Part shown: positions 32,127 through 43,009 of the stretch, one piece after another
How the letters are laid out: the number at the start of each line of letters is the position of its first letter
How positions within the stretch are numbered: the first letter of the stretch is position 1
Assembly: GCA_020740775.1 (NCBI GenBank)
Contig: JAHEWK010000022.1
Coordinates: 310,001-374,000 of the forward strand
Direction: 5' to 3'
Source of the DNA: Ilyonectria destructans
Taxonomy: Eukaryota; Ascomycota; Sordariomycetes; Hypocreales; Nectriaceae
DNA: 64,000 bases
Translations under genes and position numbers: made by a program
Notes under the pieces: model-generated
What the model was told of the DNA's origin: nothing
Seen by the model: the letters and a program-made list of their open reading frames with translations, nothing else
The model's database searches: none

Positions 32127-34124
32127 GATAGAGTTGTCAACGAAGCAACCCTCCCCGAAGAAGTCAGTCGGCTACCGAAGATCTGGATGTTCAACTACCC
32201 ACACGTGAAGGTGGAATAGCTGCATAAGAAGCGAAAGAGGTGGGCTAAAGTTGATCAACACGGCGAAACATACGTTCGGCTCAGCAGCGACGATACTAGC
32301 CTAGGAGAATACTGGCTCTGCAGCCTCTGTATGCAGAAAGGCCAGGCCAGTCTCTATGCCACCCCAAACGGCCAGACAAGCACGTCGAAAGGGCACCTCC
32401 AGAAAACGCATGGTCTGTTGATCGGCCCTACCGACGAAAGCTCCGAATCAGGAGAGTCAATGCCTCCTCGTCGCCGCCAGAAGACCCTGCAGGAGAGCCT
32501 GAGGAAGGTTCTCGTCAGTAAGTCAACGGGGCAGCTCTTCCGGGAGACTCTGCTTGGCTGGGTCACAGGCGCGAATATTCCTTTTGCTGGAATCGAACAC
32601 CCTCTCTTTCGCCAGCTCCTCTCTTTGTTGAATAAGGATCTTCTGCAGGAGCTTCTGCCTCAGAGCGGCGATACCGTGAAGGCCTGGATGAAGGCCGAGT
32701 TCGAGGCGGAGAAAGAACTGCTGAAAAATGAGCTTAGGAGCTCGCCATACAAGAAGCACCTAGCCTTCGATCTCTGGACCTCACCAAATCAATACGCGCT
32801 GTTCGGTATCAACGTTCACTTCGTCGATAACTCACAGAAGCTTCAATCTCGGCTTCTAGCGTTAAAACGCGTATTCGGAAGCCATAGCGGTGAGAATCTC
32901 GCTCCAGTCTTACAGGGTGTGGTCGAAGACTTCGCGATTTCCGAGACCCTCGGCTACTTAACCGCCGATAACGCAGATTCGTGCGATTTGGCCGTAAATG
33001 AGCTCGTTCAGGCCCTTCTGCCTGACAACGATTCGGTCCTTGACCTCGCGCGCCGCCGCAGAATTCGCTGCGTCAATCACGAACTAAATCTCGGCGCGAC
33101 AGGGTTTCTCCACAGTACGATCAAGGAGGTGCTTAAGAAGCTTCCTCTTCAGTCGGAGGCTCGCGAATCGCTTCAAGAAGAGGCCAATTTCCTCGAAAAC
33201 TGGCGTCAATCAGGCTCAATTCAGAAGCTCCACGACTTAATGGGGTGGATCAGAAGGAGCCCGCAACGGAGAGAGAAGTTTCTTCAGCTCACGCGCGGCG
33301 AGCTTACGGAAGAAGAGCTCGCGAATCCACAAATAGCCGGGCCTGACTTCGTCGGCGCCTCAATATTCGTTGGCGGTCAACAGCCGGCGTTGCAACCGAT
33401 CGCGCCGCCGAATACACAGTCAGAGATCTTCTCCAGGCGACCGCGGCGGCAGCGGTGCCGGCCTGCGAGGTATAAAGACGGCGAAGACGACGCAGAAATC
33501 GCGGGAAACGCAGAAAAAGATATTCCTGACGATTCAGCTGATTTTTCTGACCGGCAGAACCTTCGTGCGTTGAGGGCTAGCCTCACGGTAGCCATCTATA
33601 AGGTTGACAAATACATCACTACTCTGGAGGACTCGCCTGCTTACTGGGCGGCGATGATCCTACACCCTGGCCTTAAGAAGCGATGGATTGAGAAGTACCT
33701 TCCCGAAGAACACGCTCAGCGTATAATTCAGGGCTTCAAGAAGTTCTTTGACGAAGATTACAACAAGCAGAGCCCTCCAGTGACCCAACAGATCACTCGG
33801 ACTTGGTCAAGCTACCTTATCGACGAAGACTTCTACGATAAGCCTGAGGATCTCTTACCAAACGATGAGCTTACAGAGTACCTCTCTTTACCGTTGTTAC
33901 CGGTGGAGGACCCTCTAGAGTGGTGGCGCCGACACCAGGATTCGTTACCTAAGCTAGCAAGAATAGCCTTCGATCTGCTGTCAATTCCGGCCACTTCGTG
34001 TGAGTGTGAGAGGCTATTCAGTCAGTCGAAATTGATGATATCGACGCAGAGACATAGTCTGAAAGATCAGACAATCGAGTTTCTCATTTGCTTGAAGTAT
34101 TGGCTGGAAAAACGGGGGTCTTGA
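32127..34124 (+). pseudogene. hAT transposase, near full-length but with a stop and an internal gap
   Basis: It starts with a BED-type zinc finger (EYWLCSLC...GHLQKTHG). The RNase H-like core follows with the first Asp in HLAFDLWTSPNQYALFGINV and the second in LTADNADSCD. The C-terminal dimerisation domain is EDPLEWWRRHQDSLPKLARI, then IPATSCECERLFSQSK. TAG at 32217-32219 separates the upstream part (PKIWMFNYPHVKVE) from the main 597-codon frame. The region around DFVGASIFVGGQQPALQP lacks the usual RWNSTYxMI segment between the second Asp and the dimerisation part, so I infer an internal deletion. GAATTGAAT-type subterminal repeats follow at 34180-34303. Confidence 0.7.
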
Positions 34125-34179
34125 GGCAGGATATTTCCCTAGGGGTTTACCCCCGTAGCATGGCGTCACCTGACTCACC

Positions 34180-34303
34180 TACAGCTTGAATAGAATTGAA
34201 TAGAATTGAATCGGATTGACACAACTCAATCCAACTCAACTTCACCGTATATGCCCTCAATTCAATTCAATCTGACCTCAAATTGAGTTGAATTGAGTTG
34301 TTC
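34180..34303. repeat. hAT subterminal repeats (CAACTCAAT / GAATTGAAT type)
   Basis: Clustered AATTGAAT, CAACTCAA and TTGAGTTG units. The same kind of cluster lies at 35640-35780, beyond the 5' end of the adjacent minus-strand hAT, so both may be ends of that second element. Confidence 0.5.
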
Positions 34304-35379
34304 GGAGCGCTGCAAACGCGTCGGCATCCTTTCCAAAGAGAATGGCTTTGACCACAAGATTGATTACGTGGCCAAAGCAACGGCCCCGCCGTTCCTTGCT
34401 ACAGAACTTGAATCTCTCCCCAATGGTATCCATTGCAGTGTCGTTGTTTGGCGCGTTGTCCAGCGTGAAGTACCCGATTTTCTCGTCTGGGATCTCGTAC
34501 GACTCCAGTATTTCGATGATCTCGTGGCCAATATTGGCCCCGAAGTATCGAACTGTCAGTTCAGGGACTCCAAGAATAAGCTTGCGGGCCTTCCCGTCCT
34601 CATTCGAAAGAAGCATGCAACACCATATAAAGCGTGCTTATTCCGCGGTCTCCAGCCGTCAAACGAGATGTGTATCAACCCAGGTGCATTTCTCAATACC
34701 TCGATTGCCTTCCCTTTGTGTTTCTCGAACTCGGCAACGGCGCGCTTGCGAACGGTATCGTGACCGACATGGGCATCGGTGCTCGCAACAAACGGGTTGA
34801 GGTACTCGCAAATGGCTCGCAACCTCTTATTATCGGGTTCTCGGAAGGACAGATTGCTCTCGACAACCCATTCGACCACTAGACGCTGGAAGACATTCCT
34901 ATCAAAGCTCTTGATAAAGTGATTCGCAATTGCTTGCTCTCGGGGCGCGGTCAGATCGAGGTTGAAGGCTTTCGTTATCGTCTGGTATCCTGTCAAGGGT
35001 TTCTTTGAGACGCTGGCGCAGAACGTTTTCCAGAGGGATCTTAAATTTTGTGTTGATCCCAGAGATGCCGTTCAGCGTTCTGGGTGCCAATGGCAATTAC
35101 ATTGCCGGGCTTCGGCGTGTTCCTTTAACTGCACAATCTGCAGACCCATCGCCGCTCCGAGTCCTTCTCGATATCGAAGCCGTATTCCCACACCCATGAT
35201 TTCGTATTTCTGCTTCGTTGGGACCACGTGTAGCCACTGAAGTGTCGGAACAGTCGATCTTCGTCTCGTCGACTGGCGCGGGCGTCGGCTGGTGTGGGCG
35301 GCTCGGGTGTTGATGGAGCTGGTGTTAAAGGGGAAGCTGCAACGAAAGTCATAGCCTCAAAATCTGACCTTTGGAGCAT
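34278..35379 (-). pseudogene. Second hAT transposase, N-terminal half, frameshifted
   Basis: Minus-strand pieces: a BED-like finger region (35379-35125, ending RRWVCRLCS), then 34996-34556 (SFREPDNKRLRAICEYLNPF, then HISFDGWRPRNKHALYGVACFF), then 34616-34278 in another frame (GYFTLDNAPNNDTAMDTIGE, then GRCFGHVINLVVKAIL). First and second catalytic Asp are present; the C-terminal dimerisation domain is absent. The frame change is near 34610. Confidence 0.7.
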
Positions 35380-36234
35380 ATTAAAAGTCGAAGAAGTGAG
35401 GCGCCGGAGAAGCAGGCCGCCGTGAAGGGGAGGTCAGGTTGAGGTTAGCGCAAGAATAACACCGTTGCATGACGAGAGCCTCGGAACGCGTTAACGCGTT
35501 GAGCCAAAAAAAAAAACAAAAAAAAACCCCCCACGTTAAGGCACGCTCTACCTAGGCTTACGGGTAAGATTGGGCGTAGTTGGGGATATCTCCTAATGGG
35601 TACTAACACTCTACGCATCTTTGGGCTGAGCTACCTGGCACCAGGTGCTGGGGAAAATTGCAGCCATCACTAACCAACTCGTCAACGCAACCAACTCAAT
35701 ATCGTGATGATATTGAGTTTGTTGATTAGTCAGAATACGCTCCGTTGAGTTGGATTGAGTTGGTAGACATCAACCTGGTTGACTACCTCTTGATTGATGT
35801 TGCGTTGATCGCCACCCTGCTCTTACCTAACTTCATAGTCCTGCGCCCTTTGTGGAGGGAGTGGGCGTCGCAAATGGGTCTGACACCCATCGGAGTCGCA
35901 TATCATAGCCACCGCAGGCAACGCCTTTTACAGGCTATCGGCCTTTCATCGCATCTTATCTTTCGGGCTTTGCATGTCCAACAGCTGCTTGTATTAGCAA
36001 AGAATGCAGGGGTTCAACTGGGGCCCCGAGAAGGTCAAGCGTACCCTGTGAATGTATTCAGCCGGTTCGCAGATGGAGGAGCTATGGGGTTAGGTTTGCG
36101 TATTCTTTGCAGTGGTTGCCGACATCTGTCACATCTCAGTTAGATGGTGATAAAACTCGCATTGAGTGGCTAAAGATGGGCGGAGTCAGGCGTGGTCATT
36201 GAATCCTGAGTTCTAAGGCATCAACAGCTAGAGA
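35380..36234. other. hAT 5' terminal region and unassigned sequence
   Basis: A-rich/C-rich run at about 35503-35533, CAACTCAAT subterminal repeats at 35640-35780, then a plus frame (35745-36143) with no recognisable domain. No gene is supported. Confidence 0.4.
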
Positions 36235-36360
36235 TGTTGAAATGAGCATGTTGTGTTTTTATTGAAGAAGAAGAAAACTAAACAGCGGAAGCTATTGATA
36301 AGACATCATCCACCAATGGATCGGAATATCCATTGATCCGTTAAACCACGGATCTCAACA
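36235..36360 (-). mobile_element. 126-bp LTR (3' LTR of the GNAT-fused Copia element)
   Basis: It begins TGTTGAAATG and ends GGATCTCAACA, so both strands have TG..CA ends. On the minus strand it is preceded by the purine-rich GAGTGGGAG, a polypurine tract, so it is the 3' LTR of a minus-strand element. No matching 5' LTR was found in the window. Confidence 0.75.
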
Positions 36361-36479
36361 CTCCCACTCGAGCCATTGGTGCGAGATGTTTCTGCGTAAC
36401 AGAGCGTGGCCTCATTAAAACCTCAAAAACACCTTCGTGGGTGAAAAACAGGAAAGAGCTTCTATTACCACACTTGCGT

Positions 36480-37060
36480 TGGATTGTTCGGTCACTGGGG
36501 CCTTAGCACCCCAGGTCTCCCGAATTGTTTGATAGATAAGTTTGTGGGGCGAACAGCCTGTTAGATTCTCTGGTCACTGGGGCCTTGGCACCCCAAGTCT
36601 ACCAAGTAGTTTGATGTTTGATTGATGTTTGAATGTTTAAATGAAGCCTTGGATTCTTCGATCACTGGAGCCTTAGCACTCCAGATCACCCACTTCATCC
36701 CAAGTTGATGTTTGATGTTTGTTTGATGTTTGAATGTTTAAATGAAGCCTTGGATTCTTCGATCACTGGAGCCTTAGCACTCCAGATCACCCACTTCATC
36801 CCAAGTTGATGTTTGATGTTTGTTTGATGTTTGAATGTTTAAATGAAGCCTTGGATTCTTCGATCACTGGAGCCTTTGCACTCCAGATCTCCCAGATTGT
36901 TTTATGATGTTTGATGTTTGATGTTTGTGAGGCGAACAGCCTTGAATTCTTTGGTCACTGGGGCCTTAGCACCCCGGATCTCCCAGATTGTTTGATGTTT
37001 GATGTTTGATTACAGCCTTGGATTGTTCGGTCACTGGGGCCTTAGCACCCGAGATCTCCC
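36480..37060. repeat. Seven-copy hairpin minisatellite in the Copia 3' region
   Basis: Seven units share a core of the form GGTCACTGGGGCCTTAGCACC (at about 36491, 36571, 36662, 36763, 36864, 36952 and 37029). Spacing is about 77-101 bp. Three central units are nearly identical 101-mers separated by TGATGTTTGATGTTTG-rich spacers. Each core can fold with a 6-bp stem. Copies 3-5 have CTGGAG/CTCCAG where the others have CTGGGG/CCCCAG. The array lies between the RNase H coding end and the LTR. Confidence 0.85.
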
Positions 37061-37574
37061 ACTTCATCCAAGGCCTATATTTTCCGAAGGAAATGTAGAG
37101 GACGTTGATCTTGTCCTTTGTTGGTATTGCCGACTTGTAGTTTTGTAGAATTTTGTGACTGGGTCTCGGTCATGGGCATGTGCCAGAGGATTCTTTCCCA
37201 TTGGCTCTGTGTGATACGTCTCTGAATGAAATGGCTCTCGGATGTACGTAAGGAGCATTCAGATATAGCTGAAATTGTTGTAGAATTGTTGTAGGAAGCC
37301 GAGGGATTCCGAGCCGAGGACCTGTAAGTCGCTTGGAGGCTCGATGAGCGGGATAGACTGTTGGGCACCCATTTTCTCCCACTTGGGGCATGATGGAAAG
37401 GGTAAAAGACCGTGTGAATTTGATATAATAGACTTTCGGCGCCGCTACTTCCAAATCCCAAGTCAGTTTGTTGGTAGGTTGCTTGATTGTTGAGAAATAG
37501 CGGAGTGTCAGTTGGCTAGGTGTTCCCGGCCACCTCCTTTTCTCATGACCCATACTTGCGTGGCCAACGGTGAA

Positions 37575-39449
37575 TCATGGGTTGGAGAGGCCCAGCGCGT
37601 TGCGAAACACGATAAAACGGTCTTTTGGAAGGGCTTTCGTAAGTCCATCCGCAATTTGTTGCTCGGTTGGGACATATTGGAGCTCAACGTCTCCATCCGA
37701 GACCCGCTCTCGAACGTAATGCCATTGAATGTCAATGTGCTTAGTCCTGGCATGGAACTGTGGATTTTTGGCCATTGCAATTGCCCCTTGATTGTCCCCG
37801 TAGAGGATAGTTGTTTGAAGGTCTCCATGTTTGTATTGGGCCAGAAGTTCGCGCAGCAACCCTCGTAGCCAGATCGCTTCTTTGGTGCATTGTGTTTGTC
37901 CCATGTACTCCGCTTCGCAGGATGATAGTGCGACCGTTGGTTGTCGTTTGGAGCTCCAACTGATGGCGCCTGTGCCGACGTTGAAGACATAGCCAGCCGT
38001 TGATCGTCTGGTGTCACGGTCGCCAGCCCAGTCTGAGTCGGTGTACCCAACTAACGGTCTGAGTGGTCCGCTGAAAACGAGTTCCAAGTCGATCGTTCCT
38101 CGCAAGTACCTCATGATGCGCTTGACGGCTTGGACGTGTTCGTTGGTTGGGTTTCCCAGATATCGGCTGCAGAGAGAGACAGCAAATGCGATGTCTGGGC
38201 GAGTGCCAAGCATGGCGTACATAAGTGAACCAATTGCCTTTGCGTACCATAGTTTCGTCGTTTCAGACGCTTTGTATTCGTCTGGGACAGGTTGGAATTT
38301 TGACGTGCTCAGGGGAGTTGCGACTGGCTTGCTCTCCCACATGTCAAATTCCCGTAGGACCTTCTCGACATATGCTCGTTGGGAGAGGAAGATGGCCTTG
38401 TTGCGTCTGTCTCTCCGGACGGACATTCCCAGATAGTACTGACACGGACCAAGGTCAGTCATTTCGAATTTCTTGCTCAAGGCGGCTTTGATTTGGCGGA
38501 TTTCTTCCTTATCGGGACCAGCGATTAGGAGATCATCCACGTAGACGGCGATGTAGGTTGTGCCACCGATGAAGACGCCAACATCGGCGTTGAGTGGTTT
38601 GAAGCCGAGGGTTTCCAGAAAATCAGATAATGTCTGGTACCAGATTCGGGGAGATTGTTTAAGACCGTAGAGAGCTTTCCGCAGTCGGAAGACTCTGCCT
38701 GACCTGTCGTCGAAGCCCTGTGGCTGAGTGACGTAGATTTCTTCTTTGACACTACCGTAAAGGAAGGCAGTTTTGACATCCATTTGTTCCAGTTCAAGGT
38801 CCAGGGCCGCAGCGATAGCGAAGATCATTTTATAGCTCATCGGCTTGACCACGGAGGCAAACGTCTCGTGGTAGTCGATTCCCTCTTCTTGTTCGAAGCC
38901 TCTGACAACGATATGATCCGTCTGCACAATGCTCCCGATAACAAAGTCATGATCTCCAACCTGTTTATATCCCCATTTTTGGTAAGCTGCGAGGGCGTTG
39001 TTGTTTTCCTCCCATACACCAAGCCATATGTGCTTGAATCCCTGTTCGCGAGCCATCCTCTCAATCTCCCTTGCCAACAAACCGCCAATTCCTTGGCCAT
39101 GAGCAGAAGGGTGAACGTAGATTCTTTGAAGCTCTACGGTGTCTGCGAGGTCTGCTATACATGGCTCGCTGCTACCTCGAGTGAGATAAGCGAAACCAAT
39201 AATCTCATCTTCTAAACTCGTTGCGACAATGATGTCTTTTGTGGAATCGTCCATGTCTTTGGTGACGGTGGCGGTTGTGTAGGATTCGTCGAGAAACTGC
39301 TGTAGTTCGCGAGGCTGTACAGAGTGGGCGAAAGTGGCACTGAAGACATGGGCCCCAAGCTCGGCAATTGCAGTGGCATCTGAAGCGCAAGGACGTCGAA
39401 TATCCGCTTGTCGAGACATTTTTGTCTTGGTCGGGTGGGAAGATGCCAT
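37575..39449 (-). CDS. GNAT acetyltransferase fused in frame to Copia RT-RNase H (copy 2)
   Basis: One uninterrupted 624-codon frame. Residues 1-180 are a GNAT closely matching copy 1, with the acetyl-CoA motif HPSAHGQGIGGLLAREI and IWLGVWEENNNALAAYQKWG. Directly after ...QTDHI the frame becomes Copia polyprotein: VVRGFEQEEGIDYHETFASV, the first RT Asp in MDVKTAFLYG, catalytic YVDD at about 303-306, and DLGPCQYYLGMSV. RNase H follows with GYTDSDWAGDRDTRRSTAGY, SSCEAEYMG and KHIDIQWHYVRERV. Gag, protease and integrase are absent. The GNAT lacks only its last few residues. It is read from the GNAT's own ATG, so the chimera may be expressed from the GNAT promoter. A plain inactive insertion remnant is the alternative. 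Confidence 0.85.
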   Translation of the reverse strand: MASSHPTKTKMSRQADIRRPCASDATAIAELGAHVFSATFAHSVQPRELQQFLDESYTTATVTKDMDDSTKDIIVATSLEDEIIGFAYLTRGSSEPCIADLADTVELQRIYVHPSAHGQGIGGLLAREIERMAREQGFKHIWLGVWEENNNALAAYQKWGYKQVGDHDFVIGSIVQTDHIVVRGFEQEEGIDYHETFASVVKPMSYKMIFAIAAALDLELEQMDVKTAFLYGSVKEEIYVTQPQGFDDRSGRVFRLRKALYGLKQSPRIWYQTLSDFLETLGFKPLNADVGVFIGGTTYIAVYVDDLLIAGPDKEEIRQIKAALSKKFEMTDLGPCQYYLGMSVRRDRRNKAIFLSQRAYVEKVLREFDMWESKPVATPLSTSKFQPVPDEYKASETTKLWYAKAIGSLMYAMLGTRPDIAFAVSLCSRYLGNPTNEHVQAVKRIMRYLRGTIDLELVFSGPLRPLVGYTDSDWAGDRDTRRSTAGYVFNVGTGAISWSSKRQPTVALSSCEAEYMGQTQCTKEAIWLRGLLRELLAQYKHGDLQTTILYGDNQGAIAMAKNPQFHARTKHIDIQWHYVRERVSDGDVELQYVPTEQQIADGLTKALPKDRFIVFRNALGLSNP

Positions 39450-41474
39450 TTTGATGGCAGCGTTCAGGTGAGACTTAAAATAATCGTTTGCGCTTGAATG
39501 TCAGGAGTATGTAGGAAATGAGCAAGGTACCGATTGAAGTGGTCCTCGGACATGCATGTCAGGGTCAATTGGTTTTATCCATCGCCTTATCTGCTCGAAA
39601 ATTCTACGGTCTTCTGGTCTCGTCTAAAATATGTGTACATTGTACGGCCATCTCCGACCGACCATTCCGTACTAGCGCTAAAGGTACACCCTACTTAGCC
39701 ATGGCTTGCACCCAATTGTTTTGAATCAACGCCGAGCTTGAGAAAGTCTAACCTTGCTGCATGCAAGTGCCTCTACGCTCCTCTATTTCTTCTCAACTTG
39801 CAATTCTAATGAAACTGTGCATGTGTGACTAGCCTCGAAGGCAGCTAATGCTAATGAGTGATCTTCTACCGCACCTAAATTGATTTCAAACTCACCGCGC
39901 AGCTCGCGGAAACAACGTTCACAGCACATTATCACATTTAGTATAAGCTGAAATCCTCAACATTATCCTTTCAACATAGACAGAATCGCGATCTGCACCA
40001 CGAGTGTTCACTCGAGTGTAGATGCGCAGCGTATTGGCAGATGCCAGCATGTAAATTTAGGTAGATGTCTGTATTTTACACCCACATAATGAAAATTCGC
40101 GACACTTTCATGGTTCTACTGACAAGTGGTGTAATGCGAAGAGGGTTTCCCAAACATACTGATCATGTGAAATACAGTGAGCCTAAACGCATACCTGATC
40201 ATAGCATGTTGAGCATCGAGGGGAACAAAATTCCAAACGCGAGAGTGCAGGGACCGTGCTGAGAGTGACTACACTCGGGTGACCTACCAAACGCTGCTGA
40301 TGAGAGACGTAATAGTCGAGGAAACCAAGTCCGAGCCTCGGATAGGATTACTCAACATCTGCGGCGGTTGATCCCGGAAGGTCCCGCAGAGGCAAACTGG
40401 GGTTTATTAGTTGTGACTTGAGTTGAAACAACAGACGGATACACCTTACTGAGCCAATCCCGCACTCATTGAACAAATCAGACGTTAATCAGGAATGGTG
40501 CCTCTACTGCCGAATTCCTGTCCACTCTTTTCATTTTAGCATGAAAAGGGAATTCAGGCAATAAAAACTGCCATTGGACGATACGCATCCCGAAAACCAC
40601 TCTGGAAAGGCAGTCGATTCCAAATGGCAGCCTAGAAATCCCCATGTAGGTGTAGCACACGACTAATCTAAAAGCTTTCTGCTCCCTCAAGGTGATCAAG
40701 CTGCTGGCGTAAAGGCAAAAAAACACAGTTGAGGAAATGATGTTTCATAAAAGAACATCATCATCTTTTCTCAGGAGCGCAACTCTTCCAGCTTCCGTAG
40801 TTTGCGTTATGGTCGGGGTTTTCCTTAGGGTTCTCGCAAAATTTTGAATAGGTCATAACTGTCTTGTAAATTAATTCCACCAGACAGCCACACCCGGGCC
40901 ACATATTGAGACAGTAAAAGGATAGGAATTGGTTAGCCGAATTCACCTTGACTGCAAGATTGAGAGCTGACGTTCGCCTTCGACTGCCCGTCTAAGTCGG
41001 CAGCGGATCATCTCGCTCATTAGTAGGACTCGAGACCAACAGGCACATAGCACCGTCAGTCTATGGTTACGTGATGGGAGCTACGCACAAACAACTCAGG
41101 CTAAACGTAGTAGTGGTTGTGTTTGAGTGCTTTATATTTACTAAGCCCTAGAAAGATTCAACCTCATGGTTGGCCGTGGAATTTGACGCGAACGAAAATA
41201 TAACGGTGACGCAGCATAAGAGGATCTGAGCGAAATTAGCTGTTAAGTGGGGCAGCTCGCACCTTCTTGCCTTTCTCGAAGCATACGAAGAACACTTGCC
41301 GCAAGAGCGGAGGCTAGAGCCAAGAACTGCCCCACGCTCCGATGGCGGCACATGCGCGAAGGATTTTCTGGTACAGTTGCAGTTCAGTTAACGTATTTAA
41401 AGAATATCACGTAAATAACTATTTTCGGAATCATATTGCTTGTATTTTATCGACCTCGCCAAGCTACCTCCAGT
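39450..41474. promoter_or_regulatory. Divergent GNAT / MFS intergenic region, copy 2 (expanded)
   Basis: About 2.0 kb between the two start codons, against 558 bp in copy 1, so about 1.5 kb of extra sequence is present. No open frame of substance and no recognisable element. The promoters of both genes should lie at its ends. Confidence 0.4.
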
Positions 41475-43009
41475 ATGACCGATGAGAAACGAGATCATGA
41501 GACTTGTTGGCAGTCACCACCAAAACAACCCGAGACACAAGCGAGAATGATCAACAAAGCTGTTCAGCATACAAGCGCCAAATTAGCATATGATGCCGAG
41601 AAAAGTCCAGCGGTTGCATTAGAATCGCTTGAGAATCTTCGACAAGACGACATTTCATTCCTAGAAGGTGGACTGGAGGCATGGCTAGTAGTATTTAGCG
41701 CCTTCATCGGGTCGTAAGTGTCTCTCTGTTAGAACTGTACGTTCATTTTACTGATCAACACTCTTCAGACTCGCGGCACTGGGTATAACAAACACAATTG
41801 CAGCATTTCAGCTTTATGTTTCCACACATCAACTTTCTGAGTATAGCGAAGCCAACATCGGGTGGATATTTTCCGTCTACATGTTCTTAGCATTCTTCTG
41901 CGGTGTCTACATTGGGCCTGTTTTTGATAAATTTGGACCCAGGTGGTTGATTCTGGCCGGAACTATATGTATAGGAGCCAGCCTCATGCTCTTGAGTGTT
42001 TGCACAGGTATGGTGGCCGCTTGAAGTGTTCATCCAGGACTCCTTCTACTTTCTCTTGCTCCGAGTGCCTGCTGACAGGTCCCTTTCACCATTAGAGTAC
42101 TGGCACTTCCTTCTCGTCTTCGGAATATGCAATGGCATTGGCTGCTCGCTTCTCTTCACTCCATGTATCGCAGTGGTAGGCCATTTCTTCCATGTGCGTC
42201 GGGGTCTTGCCACGGGCATCGCCAGTACCGGAGGCTCCGTTGGCGGCATCATCTTTCCACTTCTCCTACAAAGGCTCTTTGCGAACCCGTCTCTGGGTTG
42301 GGGTTGGGGTGTGCGCATCCTCGGTTTCCTTTGCATCGGCCTCATGGCCGTGGCTAACTGCTTCGTTCGCTCACGATTACCGCCATCAAAGACTGCTAGC
42401 ATCCACCCGGACATTCGGATTTTCAAAGAACCCCCTTTTTTCTTCACGACTGTTGCCGTGTTCTTGATGGAATTCGCCCTCTTCATTCCCTTAAGCTATA
42501 TAAGCTCTTACGCAGCTGCCCAAGGATTTGATGACAAGTTCAGCTTCCAAATCTTGACAATCATGAATGCCGGATCATTTTTCGGTCGTCTGTTGCCAGG
42601 GTGGTGGGCTGACCGCGCTGGTCCATTCAATTCCAACATGGCATCCGTTCTCTTGTCCATCATCGCCTGTGTTGTTGTTTGGCTACCTTTCGGTCATACC
42701 AAACCCGGAATCATCACCTTCGCCATTCTGATTGGCTTTGCAAGTGGGAATAATATCAGCATTACGCCTGTTTGTATCGGCAAACTTTGTACTATCGAAA
42801 GCTATGGACGGTACCATGCTACATGCTTCACTGTTGTCAGCGTCGCATGCTTGGTGGGCATTCCAATCGGCGGAAGTATCATCAATGCATGCGGAGGTAG
42901 CTACTGGGGTTTGATTGTCTTTACTAGTTTACTTTACACTCTAAGCTTGCTCTTCTTCATTCTTACGAAAGGGCTAAGTACAGAATGGAAGTTACTGGGT
43001 GTCTTTTAG
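41475..43009 (+). CDS. MFS transporter, monocarboxylate-transporter-like (copy 2)
   Basis: Duplicate of the transporter at 17801-19303. Exons are 41475-41713, 41769-42007 and 42096-43009, giving 463 aa. All introns are GT..AG, and exons 2 and 3 are the same length as in copy 1. Motifs: FLEGGLEAWLVVFSAFIGS ends the cytoplasmic N-terminus; [20 protein letters not shown] is helix 1; [34 protein letters not shown] and TPVCIGKLCTIESYGRYHAT follow. The membrane part is strongly conserved between copies while the N-terminal ~60 residues and last ~20 differ, the pattern of a functional duplicate. ATG 41475 is chosen over the upstream 41436 by comparison with copy 1 (MTDEK / MIGEK). Substrate unknown. 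Confidence 0.9.

Noticed and set aside
36480..37060. CRISPR-like array of spaced repeats
   Set aside because: Eukaryotic context. Units differ in length, the intervening sequence is itself repetitive, and the array lies in a Copia 3' region.
37508..38050. 180-codon minus-strand frame overlapping the Copia RNase H region
   Set aside because: Frame-shifted shadow of the GNAT-Copia coding sequence; no recognisable domain.
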